Assembly: GCA_022710975.1 (NCBI GenBank)
Contig: JAKLGA010000022.1
Coordinates: forward strand, 1-64,000
Length of the DNA stretch: 64,000 nt
Reading direction: 5' to 3'
Source of the DNA: Myxococcota bacterium
GTDB taxonomy: Bacteria > Myxococcota > B64-G9
The notes beneath the pieces were generated by a model. The model searched no databases. It saw nothing but the letters and a program-made list of their open reading frames with translations, and was not told the DNA's origin. The translations under genes and the position numbers were made by a program. Positions 8,411 through 17,217 of this stretch are shown here, piece by piece. How positions within the stretch are numbered: position 1 is the stretch's first letter; each line of letters opens with the position of its first letter.

Positions 8411-10426
8411 ATGCGCGCTGCCCTCCGCCCACCCACACCCCTCGCGCTCAACCCGATCGTCTGGCCCGCGGCGCTGGCGCTGCTCGCGCTCTGTGCCGCC
8501 TGCGCGCACGTGCCCGTGTTCCAGGCGCCGCTCGCGCCGCTCGAGGCGGACGCCTCCCTGAAGCTCGGCAGCGGGGCCACCTTCCTGGCCTCCCGCGGCT
8601 GGCGGGCCGGACTCGAGCCGGACGCGGCCGTGCTGCGGGATCCCGAGGGGGAGCTCCAGGTGGCCGTGGTGGAGGTCCAGGGCGGGGACGCCGACGACGC
8701 GCTCGAGCGCGCCTGGGCGCGCGTGTCGCCCGACTTCGACCGGCCGCCGCAGTCCCGGCTGCGCCCGCCCCCGCGCGACGGCTGGGAGGAGATCCTCCAG
8801 GTGGACTACGGCGCGCGCCCCGAGGAGCGCCGGGCGCTCGTGGCCGTGGCCCGCCGGGCGGGGACGCGCTGGTTCGTGGTGCTCATGGACGGCCCGCAGG
8901 CCGCGCTCGACCGGCGCGGGGCCCAGGCGCTGACCGTGCTGACGAGCCTGCGGGCGCCCGGGGTCGAGGAGGAGAGCTTCGCCGGCCGCGCGGCCCGCCC
9001 GCTCGAGGGCGAGCGGCTCATGGCCTTCGAGGCCTTCCTGGTCGAGGCCATGCGCCAGGCCGAGGTGCCCGGCCTGAGCGTGGCCCTGGTGGACGGCCGG
9101 GGTGTGCGCTGGGTCCGGGGCCTGGGGGTGCGCCGCCTCGGCGAGCCCGCGCCGGTCACGCCCGAGACCCGCTTCCTGATCGGCTCCACCACCAAGGCGC
9201 TCACCACGCTGCTGATGGCCGCGGCGGTGGACGCGGGCGCCTTCGGCTGGGACACGCCCGCCGTCCAGGTGCTGCCCGGCTTCGCCCTGGGGGACGCGGA
9301 CACCACGGCCCGGGTGCGCGTGCGCGACACGGTGTGCGCCTGCACCGGGCTGCCGCGCCAGGACCTCGAGTTCCTGTTCGAGTGGCGGGACAGCACGCCC
9401 GAGTCGCGCCTGGAAGGCCTGGCCGGCATGCGGCCCACCACCGGCCTGGGCGAGACCTTCCAGTACTCGAACACCCTGGTGGCCGCCGGCGGCTACCTGG
9501 CCGCCCACGCGCTGCTGCCCGGGCTGCCGCTCGGCGAGGCGTACGACCGGGCCATGGCCGAGCGGGTGTTCGGCCCGCTGGGCATGGCGAGCACCACCTT
9601 CGACTTCGACGCGGTCGCGGGGCTCGAGCACGCCGCGCCCCACGCGCCCGATCTCGCCCTGCGGCTCCACCCGCAGGCGCTGGAGCAGGAGCGCGGGGTG
9701 GGGTCCGTGCGCCCGGCCGGCGCGGCCTGGTCCACGGCCGGCGATCTCGGGCGCTACGCCAGCCTGGAGCTCGGCCGGGGGGCGCTGCCGGACGGCGCCC
9801 GGGTGGTCTCCGCGGCGGCGCTGCTGGCCCGCCGCGAGCCCCAGGTGCGCATCACCGAGCGGTTGAGCTACGGCCTGGGGCTGTTCGTCGAGGACGATCA
9901 CGGGGTCCGGCTCGTGCACCACGGCGGCAACAACCTGGGCTTCACCTCGGATCTGTTCCTGCTGCCCGAGCACGGCCTGGGGCTGGTGCTGCTGACCAAC
10001 GCGGGTGGGGCCAACGCCTTCCGCGCCGCCGTGCGGCGGCGCTTCCTGGAGCTCGTGTTCGACGGCCGGGAGCTGGCCCTGGCCAGCCTGGCGGAGCGGC
10101 TCCGGGCGACGCGCGAGGAGTCGCGGAAGGCGCGCGCCGGGCTCCGGCAGACCTTCGGCCCGGACGAGGCCCGGCCGCTCGAGGGGCGCTACCGGGCCGC
10201 GGGGCTGGGCGCGCTCACCCTCCGGCTGGAGGGCCAGGCGCTGTGGGCGGACGCGGGCGAGTGGCGCAGCCGGCTGGCCGAGCGGCCGCGCCGGCAGGGC
10301 CCGCGCTTGCTGGTGCTCACCGATCCCCCGCTGGCCGGGCTCGAGCTGCTGGCCGAGGCCCGGGAGGGCGGCGCGCGCCTGCGCCTGCCCTACCTGCAGC
10401 ACGAGTACGTCTTCGAGCGCGAGTGA
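8411..10426 (+). CDS. Beta-lactamase-fold serine hydrolase lipoprotein
   Basis: 671 residues; ATG 8411 has GAGGAGAGACC in front and begins a signal peptide ending in LCAACAHV, a lipobox. Residues 30-175 form a separate N-terminal domain. From about residue 200 the protein is a class C beta-lactamase/DD-peptidase-like domain: STTK (catalytic Ser and Lys), YSN after GETFQ, and HHGGN as the third box, followed by a C-terminal lipocalin-like extension. Relatives include esterases, D-aminopeptidases and penicillin-binding-protein-like enzymes; the substrate cannot be told. The next gene starts 16 bases downstream behind GGAGGAGG, so the two probably share a transcript. Confidence 0.8.
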   Translation: MRAALRPPTPLALNPIVWPAALALLALCAACAHVPVFQAPLAPLEADASLKLGSGATFLASRGWRAGLEPDAAVLRDPEGELQVAVVEVQGGDADDALERAWARVSPDFDRPPQSRLRPPPRDGWEEILQVDYGARPEERRALVAVARRAGTRWFVVLMDGPQAALDRRGAQALTVLTSLRAPGVEEESFAGRAARPLEGERLMAFEAFLVEAMRQAEVPGLSVALVDGRGVRWVRGLGVRRLGEPAPVTPETRFLIGSTTKALTTLLMAAAVDAGAFGWDTPAVQVLPGFALGDADTTARVRVRDTVCACTGLPRQDLEFLFEWRDSTPESRLEGLAGMRPTTGLGETFQYSNTLVAAGGYLAAHALLPGLPLGEAYDRAMAERVFGPLGMASTTFDFDAVAGLEHAAPHAPDLALRLHPQALEQERGVGSVRPAGAAWSTAGDLGRYASLELGRGALPDGARVVSAAALLARREPQVRITERLSYGLGLFVEDDHGVRLVHHGGNNLGFTSDLFLLPEHGLGLVLLTNAGGANAFRAAVRRRFLELVFDGRELALASLAERLRATREESRKARAGLRQTFGPDEARPLEGRYRAAGLGALTLRLEGQALWADAGEWRSRLAERPRRQGPRLLVLTDPPLAGLELLAEAREGGARLRLPYLQHEYVFERE

Positions 10427-10442
10427 GCGCGGAGGAGGAACC

Positions 10443-11675
10443 GTGAGCATCGACATCAAGAAGCTCCAGGTGGTGCGCCGTTTCGCTGGGCCGCCGCCGC
10501 CCCGGCCGGTCGAGGTGCGGCGCTCGACCCCGGCCGACTTCCCCGGGGTCGACGGCGACCAGCTCGCCGTGGCCGAGCTGCTCTCGAGCCCGCTGCTGCT
10601 GGGACCTCCTCTGTGCGCGGAGCTGGTGGCCTTCGCCCGGCACGTGTTCCCGCCCGAGGAGGCCGCGCTCGCCCGGCACCTGAGGCCGCTGCGGGCGGTG
10701 CCCGCGCGCGAGGTGGCCCGGGCGGCGCACCGGCCGCTCGAGGAGGTGATCGCGGTGCTCGATCGCCTGGCGCGCGGCAAGCGGGCCATCCACCGCGAGG
10801 GCCACGGGGAGCGGAAGGCCTACCGGCTCATCCCCATCATGCCCGGCATGTTCGAGCTGATCATGACCGGCCAGGCGCCCGACACGCTCAGCCCCTGGCA
10901 CCGCGGCTTCCTCGAGCGCATGGACGCCCTGTACCAGACGGGCTACCTGTCGGCCTACTGGAAGAAGCGCACCGGGTTCATCCGCTACATGCCCGTGGGC
11001 CGGCTGGCGCTCACCCACCCGCTGGCGCTGCCCTCCGACCAGCTCGAGGTGGTGGCGGATCGCTACCAGGACTTCGCCGTGGGCCACTGCCAGTGCCGCA
11101 TGTCCGCCAAGGTGGCCGGCCGGGGCTGCGCCAAGCCCAGCCTGGTGTGCTCGGCCATGGGCGAGTGGGCCAAGGGGGCGGTGAAGCTCGGCATGCAGAG
11201 CATCTCCCGCCAGGCCTACCTCGAGCTGAAGCGAGAGGCCGAGGGCCACGGGCTGGTGACCTTCATCATGAACGTGGAGGGGCTGCCCGGCCAGGCCTCC
11301 TGCTCCTGCTGCGGCTGCTGCTGCTACATCATGCGCATGGTGAGCGAGTACGACGTGCCGGCGGGGATCGCGGCGCCCCACTTCCAGCCGGAGTTCGAGC
11401 GCGGGAGGTGCAGCTGGTGCGGGGCCTGCGCGCGCGCCTGCCCCATGGGGGCGCTGGTGGTGGACACGCAGGCGAAGAGCGGCTACGCGCTCCCGCACCG
11501 CTGCATCGGCTGCGGGCTGTGCACCGTGGCCTGCAAGCAGCAGGCGATCCGCATGTCCCCGGTGCCCGACTACCGCCTGCCACCCGACTCCTGGTTCGCC
11601 TGCCTGACCCGCTCGGCGCGGGGCGTGGCGGAGAACGCGCTGGGCGTCTACCTCGACCGGCTGCTGAAGCGCTGA
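10443..11675 (+). CDS. Dicluster [4Fe-4S] ferredoxin-type protein with extra cysteine motifs
   Basis: 410 residues from GTG 10443 with a strong GGAGGAGGAACC. Two classic [4Fe-4S] motifs lie near the end: CSWCGACARACP (about residue 322) and CIGCGLCTVACK (about 353). Before them are unusual cysteine groups: CQCRM with two further cysteines around residues 214-235, and CSCCGCCCY near 286, which could hold another cluster or metal. Residues 70-125 look like a helix-turn-helix or winged helix (AREVARAAHRPLEEVIAVLD). No signal peptide. It resembles uncharacterised ferredoxin-like proteins of anaerobic delta-group bacteria; its electron partner is not evident from the neighbours. Confidence 0.75.
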   Translation: MSIDIKKLQVVRRFAGPPPPRPVEVRRSTPADFPGVDGDQLAVAELLSSPLLLGPPLCAELVAFARHVFPPEEAALARHLRPLRAVPAREVARAAHRPLEEVIAVLDRLARGKRAIHREGHGERKAYRLIPIMPGMFELIMTGQAPDTLSPWHRGFLERMDALYQTGYLSAYWKKRTGFIRYMPVGRLALTHPLALPSDQLEVVADRYQDFAVGHCQCRMSAKVAGRGCAKPSLVCSAMGEWAKGAVKLGMQSISRQAYLELKREAEGHGLVTFIMNVEGLPGQASCSCCGCCCYIMRMVSEYDVPAGIAAPHFQPEFERGRCSWCGACARACPMGALVVDTQAKSGYALPHRCIGCGLCTVACKQQAIRMSPVPDYRLPPDSWFACLTRSARGVAENALGVYLDRLLKR

Positions 11676-11709
11676 CCCGGCCCGCGAGGCAGGACCCGAC
11701 CGATCCGGC

Positions 11710-12936
11710 TCAGCCGCCCCAGGCGGCCCGCAGCTCGTCGAGGTTCTTCTGCATCCGCGCATCCCGCGCCTTCTGCAGCGCCGCCCGTGTGGTCTCCCGC
11801 AGCGCGCGCACCTTCGCGATGCCGCAGCGGTTCCGGTCGGCCTCGAGCTTCCTGGAGGCGGCCGCCACCTGTTTGGCCGTGGAGTTGATGTTGTCGGCGA
11901 CTCGGCTGTACCGCAGCACCGCGTTGTCCTCGCAGCCGCGGGCCTCGGCGGCCTTCTTGCGATAGGCCGAGGCCAGCTTCTGCTCTTCTGGGCCCTCCGC
12001 GCCGTCGAGCAGCCGCTGCAGCGGAGCCCAGGACGAGCGCACGCTCGTCGGGAGCACGGGTCCACCCGCGGGGGGTGCGGCGTCGAGCGTCCCGGCCTGG
12101 ACGACGCCCTTCGAGACGGGCATGACCGTCTTCAACCCGCCGTCGATGGCGTAGATCGTCCCGTCGAGCGCGAGGTAGGTCAAGGTGTTCCAGCCGAGCC
12201 GCAGCAGTGGTTCGCCCGTCTTCACCCCGGGGATCTCGGGCGCCACGTCGTCGTCCTCGGAGTTTCCGCCGTATCCCTTCCGGGCCGGCATGTCTCTCTT
12301 TGAATAGACGAACAGGGCCCTGGGAGCCTTGCGGAGCACCTCGGTGCGCAGCGCCAGGTCCGACTCGAGCTGCTTCAGCTGCAGCGCCGGGACCCAGGCC
12401 TGGATGCTCCGTTCGGCGAGCGGGACATCACCGGCAGGCGCCACGGCCAAGCTGAGGAAGGGATCGGCGGACACGGGGCGCACGACGATCTGGCGTTTCA
12501 CTCCGCCCTGGAAGGCGACGTCGTAGCCTCGATCCTCGTACCCGATGTAGGGTTCCACCCGGTACCGGCCCGCCGGGAAGTCGAGGACCGTCGTGTAAGA
12601 GCCGAAGCAGCCGTTGAACCGGGGCTCGCCGAGAGGCTCACCAGCCTCGGTGGTGACCCGCAGGCCGATGAGCGCAGGCTCGACGCCGATCATCCACCCC
12701 TTGACCGCCTCCTTGAACTCGACGGTGAAGGGCGGCAGCACTGCGTCGCCCTTGCACTTCCGAGGATCCTTCACGGCCTTGCCGAACTCGAGAGCGCGGA
12801 TGGTGCCGCCCGGGGTCGGCGCGATGGCCTCCGGCCCGGCCGGTTCGGCAGACGCGGACAGGGGCGCACCTGCCAGGCCGGCCATGCAGAAGCACATGGC
12901 CATCGGTCCAGCCAGGGTACGTTTCGAGCCGATCAT
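11710..12936 (-). CDS. Exported protein of unknown function
   Basis: 408 residues. Two ATGs are adjacent; AAGGAGGT at 12948-12941 is only two bases from the first but five from the second (12936), so the second is the likelier start. A signal peptide (LAGAPLSASA) precedes a mature part beginning near EPAGPEAIAPTPGG. The middle reads like a beta-sandwich (LDFPAGRYRVEPYIGYEDRG) of a kind seen in peptidase regulatory or PEGA-like domains; the last ~90 residues are charged and helical. No family was recognised. Probably periplasmic. A weak promoter (TTGGCC and TAGCAA, 19 apart) lies at 13004-12974. Confidence 0.6.
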   Translation of the reverse strand: MIGSKRTLAGPMAMCFCMAGLAGAPLSASAEPAGPEAIAPTPGGTIRALEFGKAVKDPRKCKGDAVLPPFTVEFKEAVKGWMIGVEPALIGLRVTTEAGEPLGEPRFNGCFGSYTTVLDFPAGRYRVEPYIGYEDRGYDVAFQGGVKRQIVVRPVSADPFLSLAVAPAGDVPLAERSIQAWVPALQLKQLESDLALRTEVLRKAPRALFVYSKRDMPARKGYGGNSEDDDVAPEIPGVKTGEPLLRLGWNTLTYLALDGTIYAIDGGLKTVMPVSKGVVQAGTLDAAPPAGGPVLPTSVRSSWAPLQRLLDGAEGPEEQKLASAYRKKAAEARGCEDNAVLRYSRVADNINSTAKQVAAASRKLEADRNRCGIAKVRALRETTRAALQKARDARMQKNLDELRAAWGG

Positions 12937-12973
12937 CATGACCTCCTTGAGAAGATGTGGACACAGGCCACGG

Positions 12974-13004
12974 TTGCTACCCCTCGGCAGCGCATCCAGG
13001 CCAA
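12974..13004 (-). promoter_or_regulatory. Weak sigma-70-like promoter
   Basis: On the minus strand TTGGCC (13004-12999) and TAGCAA (12979-12974) are separated by 19 bases, about 38 bases before the start codon of the exported protein. The spacing is a little long. Confidence 0.3.
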
Positions 13005-13103
13005 CCAGGCCATCGACGGAAACCCAGGCGGGATTCCCCCCCGGGCCGGCGACGGGGCGCCGGTCGAAGGTCCGGGCCATGGTGTGGGAACCAGGGTCCA
13101 GGC

Positions 13104-14330
13104 TCAGCGGCCAGGTGCGGCCGGCTCGTGGCTGCCGTCGGGGCGCAGCACGAGCTCCTCGAGGAGCTGCCCGTCGATGGCGCGCGCGCGCACCCGGGCC
13201 TCGTCCTGGCCGAGCTCCACGATGGTCGCGTGGTGCACGCAGCGCTGCACCCGCGCCTCGGGCAGATCGTCGTCGCAGCGGGCCTGGTCGTCCAGCCCGC
13301 CCCCGCCGCCGCCGGTGGTGATGGCGAGCAGCCCCTCGAAGTCGAAGCGCTCGTAGCAGTGGATGTGCCCGGCGAAGTAGGCCTGGAAGCCGTTCGCCCG
13401 CAGGAGCGGCAGCACGTACTCCTTCACCGCGGACTCGGGCATGCCGTACTCGTGCCCGTCCTCGTAGCAGTTGGAGGCGGGCGGGTAGTGGGCGAAGGCG
13501 AAGCGCCAGCGGGCGCGCCGGGCGGCCTCGCTGGCGGCCTGCTCCTGGAGCCAGACCCACAGCGGCGGGGCCGACCCCTCGGCCAGGGGGAAGAAGAAGT
13601 CGAAGTGATCGAGGGTGTCGTCGAACACCAGGAAGAAGGCGTCCCCGTAGGTGAAGCTGTAGCTGGTCTCGGCCTGGGGCACGCCCGGGTCCTCGGGGAA
13701 GATGTTGTAGTCGCGGAAGGCCGCCACCTCGAAGTCCTTGCGATCGTGGTTGCCCACCGCGGCGTAGCGCGGCCGCACCTGGGCGAACCTGCGGGCCGGA
13801 TCGAAGAAGCGCTCCTTGTACTGCGCCCGGATCGAGCCGTCGCTGACCGTGTCGCCCGCCACCACGGCCAGGGACACCCCCTCGGCCACGAGCTGGTCGA
13901 CCACCTGGCGGTGGGTGTCGGGGTTGTCCTGGCAGTCCGCGTACACCCCGAAACGGAAGTCCGTGCCCGGGGGCGGGGCGGCGTCGAGGGTGAGATCGCC
14001 GCTGCACACCCCGGCGCTGCAGGCCCGGTAGTGGTAGCGCCGTCCGGGCGAGAGCCCCTCGAGCACCACCTGGTGCAGGCTGCCCTCGGCGCCCACGGCC
14101 ACCCGCCCGTGGTCCGCGTCCGGCCCCCACTCCACCCGCGTGTCGCCCGCGATCAGGGTCTCCCAGCCGATGGCCGCGCGGGTCTGGGTGGCGTGCCCGA
14201 GGTACGGGCCGACGTGGAAGGTGGTGTCCGCGGGCAGGAAGGCTGGCTCCGGGGGCACGAAGCCCCCCTGGCCGCAACCGCCGGCCACCGCCAGCAGGAG
14301 CATCGGGCCGAGCGTGGCGTGGGTTCGCAT
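13104..14330 (-). CDS. Purple-acid-phosphatase-like metallophosphoesterase lipoprotein
   Basis: 408 residues with a lipoprotein signal (LLLAVAGGCG). Residues 35-120 form an FN3-like domain as in purple acid phosphatases. The metallophosphoesterase core follows with the expected ligands: GVYADCQ, VVAGDT, AVGNHDRK, FAHYP and AGHIHCYERF. The final GHxHxYER motif is typical of the plant/bacterial PAP group, so a phosphomonoesterase or phosphodiesterase acting outside the inner membrane is likely. The start codon sits six bases after a -10-like box, so the mRNA may be leaderless. Divergent from the antiporter gene at 14405. Confidence 0.8.
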   Translation of the reverse strand: MRTHATLGPMLLLAVAGGCGQGGFVPPEPAFLPADTTFHVGPYLGHATQTRAAIGWETLIAGDTRVEWGPDADHGRVAVGAEGSLHQVVLEGLSPGRRYHYRACSAGVCSGDLTLDAAPPPGTDFRFGVYADCQDNPDTHRQVVDQLVAEGVSLAVVAGDTVSDGSIRAQYKERFFDPARRFAQVRPRYAAVGNHDRKDFEVAAFRDYNIFPEDPGVPQAETSYSFTYGDAFFLVFDDTLDHFDFFFPLAEGSAPPLWVWLQEQAASEAARRARWRFAFAHYPPASNCYEDGHEYGMPESAVKEYVLPLLRANGFQAYFAGHIHCYERFDFEGLLAITTGGGGGGLDDQARCDDDLPEARVQRCVHHATIVELGQDEARVRARAIDGQLLEELVLRPDGSHEPAAPGR

Positions 14331-14336
14331 GGGTCC

Positions 14337-14365
14337 ATTTGACCCGAGGCCGGCTCCGGGGGCAA
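14337..14365 (-). promoter_or_regulatory. Sigma-70-like promoter placing +1 at the ATG
   Basis: TTGCCC (14365-14360), 17 bases, TCAAAT (14342-14337) on the minus strand. Six bases separate the -10 from ATG 14330 and there is no Shine-Dalgarno sequence, so transcription would start at or next to the start codon of the phosphoesterase. Confidence 0.4.
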
Positions 14366-14404
14366 GCTCCGGCCCGGAACCCGCTTCTCCCTGGAGGCTG
14401 TGCC

Positions 14405-16156
14405 GTGAGCGATCTCTCCGAGGTGATCACCGACGTCCTCCCGACCCAGCCGCTGTCGGTGGTGCCGTCGATCGAGATGGCCGTGGTGGCGGCCGCGGCG
14501 CTGGCGATCGTGTTCTACCGCCTCAAGCAGCCGGCGCTGCTGGCCTACATCGCCGCCGGCCTGGTGCTGGGGCTGGTGGCCAAGCCCATGCTGGGTGGCT
14601 CGCTGGGCGAGATGGAGGAGATCTCCCACCTGGGCCTGGTGTTCCTGCTGTTCATCATCGGGGTGGAGCTCGATCTGAAGGGCATCCTCAAGCTCGGGCC
14701 GCGGGTGGCCGCGGCGGTCATGCTGCAGGCGCCCATCACCATCGGGGCCGTGTGGGGGCTGCAGCTCCTGCTCGACGCGCTGGGGCTCACCCTGTTCGGC
14801 CTGGCCACCCGGCCCGCGGGCTTCTTCATCTTCGCCGTGGCGGTCAGCCTGTCGAGCACGGCGGTGGTGGTGAAACTGCTCGGCGACCGCTTCGATCTCG
14901 GCTCGCAGGCCGGCCGCATCACGGTGCTGACCCTCATCGCCCAGGACATCTGGGCGGTCCTGTCGCTCACCTTCGTCACCTCCCAGGGCGAGGGCTCGCG
15001 CTCCGGGGTGCTGGGCGTGGTGATCATGCTGGGCGGCGCGGCCGCGGCGGTGGCCGCCCTGTGGCTGGTCGCGCACCACCTGCTCACCCGGCTGATGCGC
15101 ATGCTGTCCCGCTCGCCCGACATGGTGGCCATGGCCGCGCTGGGCTGGTGCTTCGTGGGCGCGGGGGCCATGTCGCTGGCCGGGCTGTCGGCCGAGATGG
15201 GCGCGCTCATCGCCGGCCTGACGCTCGGCAGCCTGCCCATCGCGGCGGAGCTGCTGGCCAAGGTGTCGGCGCTGCGGGACTTCTTCATGGCGCTGTTCTT
15301 CGTGGCGCTCGGCATGAGCCTGCCGCTGCCGACCCTGGAGGTGCTGGGCGCGGCCCTGGCGCTCATCGGCATCCTGCTGCTCTCGCGCCTGGTGCTCTTC
15401 TCGCCCCTGCTCCTCGCCGCCCGGCTGGGGCCGGCGGTCAGCTTCGCCAGCGCCATCAACCTGGCGCAGCTCTCGGAGTTCTCGCTGCTCTTGCTGCCCA
15501 TCGGGGTGGCCCAGGGCGCGCTCACCAGCCAGGACGCCGCCACGGTGTCCTACGCGCTCATGCTGTCGGTGGTGCTCAGCACCTACGGCATCAAGTACAA
15601 CTACCCGCTGGCCTTCGCGCTCACCCGGCTGCTGCGGCTGAAGCGCGCGGCCGGCGATGGGCCCGCGCCGCAGCCCGCCGCGGCGGGCGGGGAGCACGGG
15701 CACGCCAGCGCCGAGGTGGTCATGCTGGGCTACTTCCGCAACGCCGAGTCGCTGGCGGAGCGCCTGGCGGGGGCGGCCCCGGATCTCCTGGCGCGCATCC
15801 TGGTGGTCGACTACAACCTCAAGAACCACCCGGCCATCCAGGCTCAGGGGCTCAAGGTGGTCTACGGCGACATCTCCAACCCCGAGACGCTGCGGCACCA
15901 CGGCATCCAGGGCGCGCGGGTGGTGCTGTCCACCGTCACCGACAACTTCCTGCGCGGCACCTCGAACCTGGAGCTGCTGAAGCAGATCAAGGGCCAGAAC
16001 CCCGAGGCGCGCTTCATCGGCACGGCCATCAGCGCCGGGGAGAAGGCGGCGCTGCTGGAGGCCGGGGCCTACGCCTGCATCTCGCCCAGCGACGAGTCCG
16101 CCGCGGCCTACCTGGCCGAGCTGCGCCGGGCGCTCGCGCAGGGCGCCGACGCCTGA
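14405..16156 (+). CDS. KefB-type monovalent cation:proton antiporter with TrkA-N-like domain
   Basis: 583 residues from GTG 14405, which has GGAGG eight bases upstream. The first ~400 residues form a 12-13-helix CPA2 antiporter domain (VAYIAAGLVLG-like region reads AYIAAGLVLGLVAKP; then FLLFIIGVELDLK). From about residue 437 a Rossmann-like domain of the TrkA-N/RCK type follows (VVMLGYFRNAE, ILVVDYNLKNH, VVYGDISNPETL). The usual GxGxxG nucleotide motif is degenerate (LGYFRN), so nucleotide regulation may differ. Inner-membrane potassium or sodium/proton exchange is expected. It converges on corA; both stops lie inside one hairpin. Confidence 0.85.
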   Translation: MSDLSEVITDVLPTQPLSVVPSIEMAVVAAAALAIVFYRLKQPALLAYIAAGLVLGLVAKPMLGGSLGEMEEISHLGLVFLLFIIGVELDLKGILKLGPRVAAAVMLQAPITIGAVWGLQLLLDALGLTLFGLATRPAGFFIFAVAVSLSSTAVVVKLLGDRFDLGSQAGRITVLTLIAQDIWAVLSLTFVTSQGEGSRSGVLGVVIMLGGAAAAVAALWLVAHHLLTRLMRMLSRSPDMVAMAALGWCFVGAGAMSLAGLSAEMGALIAGLTLGSLPIAAELLAKVSALRDFFMALFFVALGMSLPLPTLEVLGAALALIGILLLSRLVLFSPLLLAARLGPAVSFASAINLAQLSEFSLLLLPIGVAQGALTSQDAATVSYALMLSVVLSTYGIKYNYPLAFALTRLLRLKRAAGDGPAPQPAAAGGEHGHASAEVVMLGYFRNAESLAERLAGAAPDLLARILVVDYNLKNHPAIQAQGLKVVYGDISNPETLRHHGIQGARVVLSTVTDNFLRGTSNLELLKQIKGQNPEARFIGTAISAGEKAALLEAGAYACISPSDESAAAYLAELRRALAQGADA

Positions 16157-16172
16157 GCCCGCCGGCTCAGGC
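16151..16172. terminator. Bidirectional terminator containing both stop codons
   Basis: GCCTGAGCC (16151-16159), loop CGCC, GGCTCAGGC (16164-16172): a perfect 9-bp stem followed by CTTCTTC. The TGA of the antiporter and the TGA of corA (as TCA on this strand) are the two halves of the palindrome, so one hairpin can end transcription from both sides. Confidence 0.6.
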
Positions 16173-17213
16173 CTTCTTCGCGTCGCCGTCCGGGGGCTTC
16201 GGCTTGGCCGTGCTGCGCCCGTCCCAGCGGCCGAGCAGGAGATAGCTCAGCACCCCGAGCGCCACCATGCCCGCCAGGAAGGCCGGGTAAGCCCAGCGCC
16301 AGTTCTCCTGGCCGGTCATCATGGTCCACTCGGACATGCCCCCGATCCCGGCCAGCAGGGTGAGCGGCATGAAGATGGTGGTGATCATGGTGAGCCGCCG
16401 GACCACCCGGTTGGTCCGGTTGGAGACGCGCGCCATGTGGTTGTTGAGTATCGACAGGTACATCTCCATCAGGCTGGTCACCATCTCCCGGGTGAGCTCG
16501 ATCACCTCGAAGAACTTGGTCAGGTGGTCGGACACGTCGCGGAAGTGGAAGATGGCCTTGTCGGAGACGTAGGGCGAGTCGCGCCGGCAGAGCTTGACCA
16601 GGATCTCCCGCTCGTGGAACAGGCTCTTGCGCAGCAGCAGCAGGCTGTGGCGGACCTCCAGCAGGGCGCGCGGGTTGAACTCGGTCGCGCTCCTGAGCAC
16701 GAGCTCCTCGGCCGTGTCGATCTGCTCCTGCAGCCGCTCGATGACCGCGAGCTTGCCGTCCACGATGTGGTCGAGCAGCGCGTGCAGCAGGAAGTCGGGC
16801 CCCTGGCCCAGCCGGCCGTTGTCCCCGCGCAGCGCGTCCTGGATGGCGGCGTCGAAGCGCACCCCGCCCTGCCCGCGGCCGTGCACGCTGAGCAGGAACT
16901 TCTCCCCCAGGAAGAGATCCACCTCCTCGATCGCCAGGCCGTCGGCGGCGCCGAGGTAGGCGTTGAACAGGATGAAGGTGTGCCCGGGGAAGGCCTCCAG
17001 CTTGGGCACCTGGTCCTCGTCCAGGCAGTCCTCGATGGACAGCGGGTGGAGGCCCAGCGGCTCGGCCAGCGCCGTGAGCTGCTCCCGGGTGGGGTCGAGG
17101 TAGTCCAGCCAGACGTAGCCCGGCTCCTTCAGCGCGGCCAGCGCCTGCTCGAGGCCGGCCAGCGGCTCCGGCTTCCCGCGCGGACGGATCTGGAAGTAGC
17201 GGCAGGCGGGCAT
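16167..17213 (-). CDS. corA: CorA-family magnesium/cobalt transporter with GMS instead of GMN
   Basis: 348 residues. The N-terminal 240 residues are the cytoplasmic funnel (VWLDYLDPTREQL, HPLSIEDCLDEDQVPK are standard CorA segments), followed by a long stalk helix and two C-terminal membrane helices (TTIFMPLTLLAGIGG; FLAGMVALGVLSYLLL). The loop that carries the near-universal GMN selectivity triplet reads GGMSEW, so Asn is replaced by Ser. The gene is otherwise full length. It follows the DUF4410-like gene by four bases and is probably co-transcribed with it. Confidence 0.85.
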   Translation of the reverse strand: MPACRYFQIRPRGKPEPLAGLEQALAALKEPGYVWLDYLDPTREQLTALAEPLGLHPLSIEDCLDEDQVPKLEAFPGHTFILFNAYLGAADGLAIEEVDLFLGEKFLLSVHGRGQGGVRFDAAIQDALRGDNGRLGQGPDFLLHALLDHIVDGKLAVIERLQEQIDTAEELVLRSATEFNPRALLEVRHSLLLLRKSLFHEREILVKLCRRDSPYVSDKAIFHFRDVSDHLTKFFEVIELTREMVTSLMEMYLSILNNHMARVSNRTNRVVRRLTMITTIFMPLTLLAGIGGMSEWTMMTGQENWRWAYPAFLAGMVALGVLSYLLLGRWDGRSTAKPKPPDGDAKKA

Positions 17214-17217
17214 GGCC

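Noticed and set aside
7676..10789. Long minus-strand open frame across the serine hydrolase
   Set aside because: Same reason: no family motifs, compositionally biased, opposite a well-supported gene.
11700..11740. Terminator hairpin GCCGCC-CCA-GGCGGC at the end of the exported-protein gene
   Set aside because: It is formed by Ala/Trp/Gly/Gly codons inside the gene and lacks a T-run; likely a by-product of GC richness.
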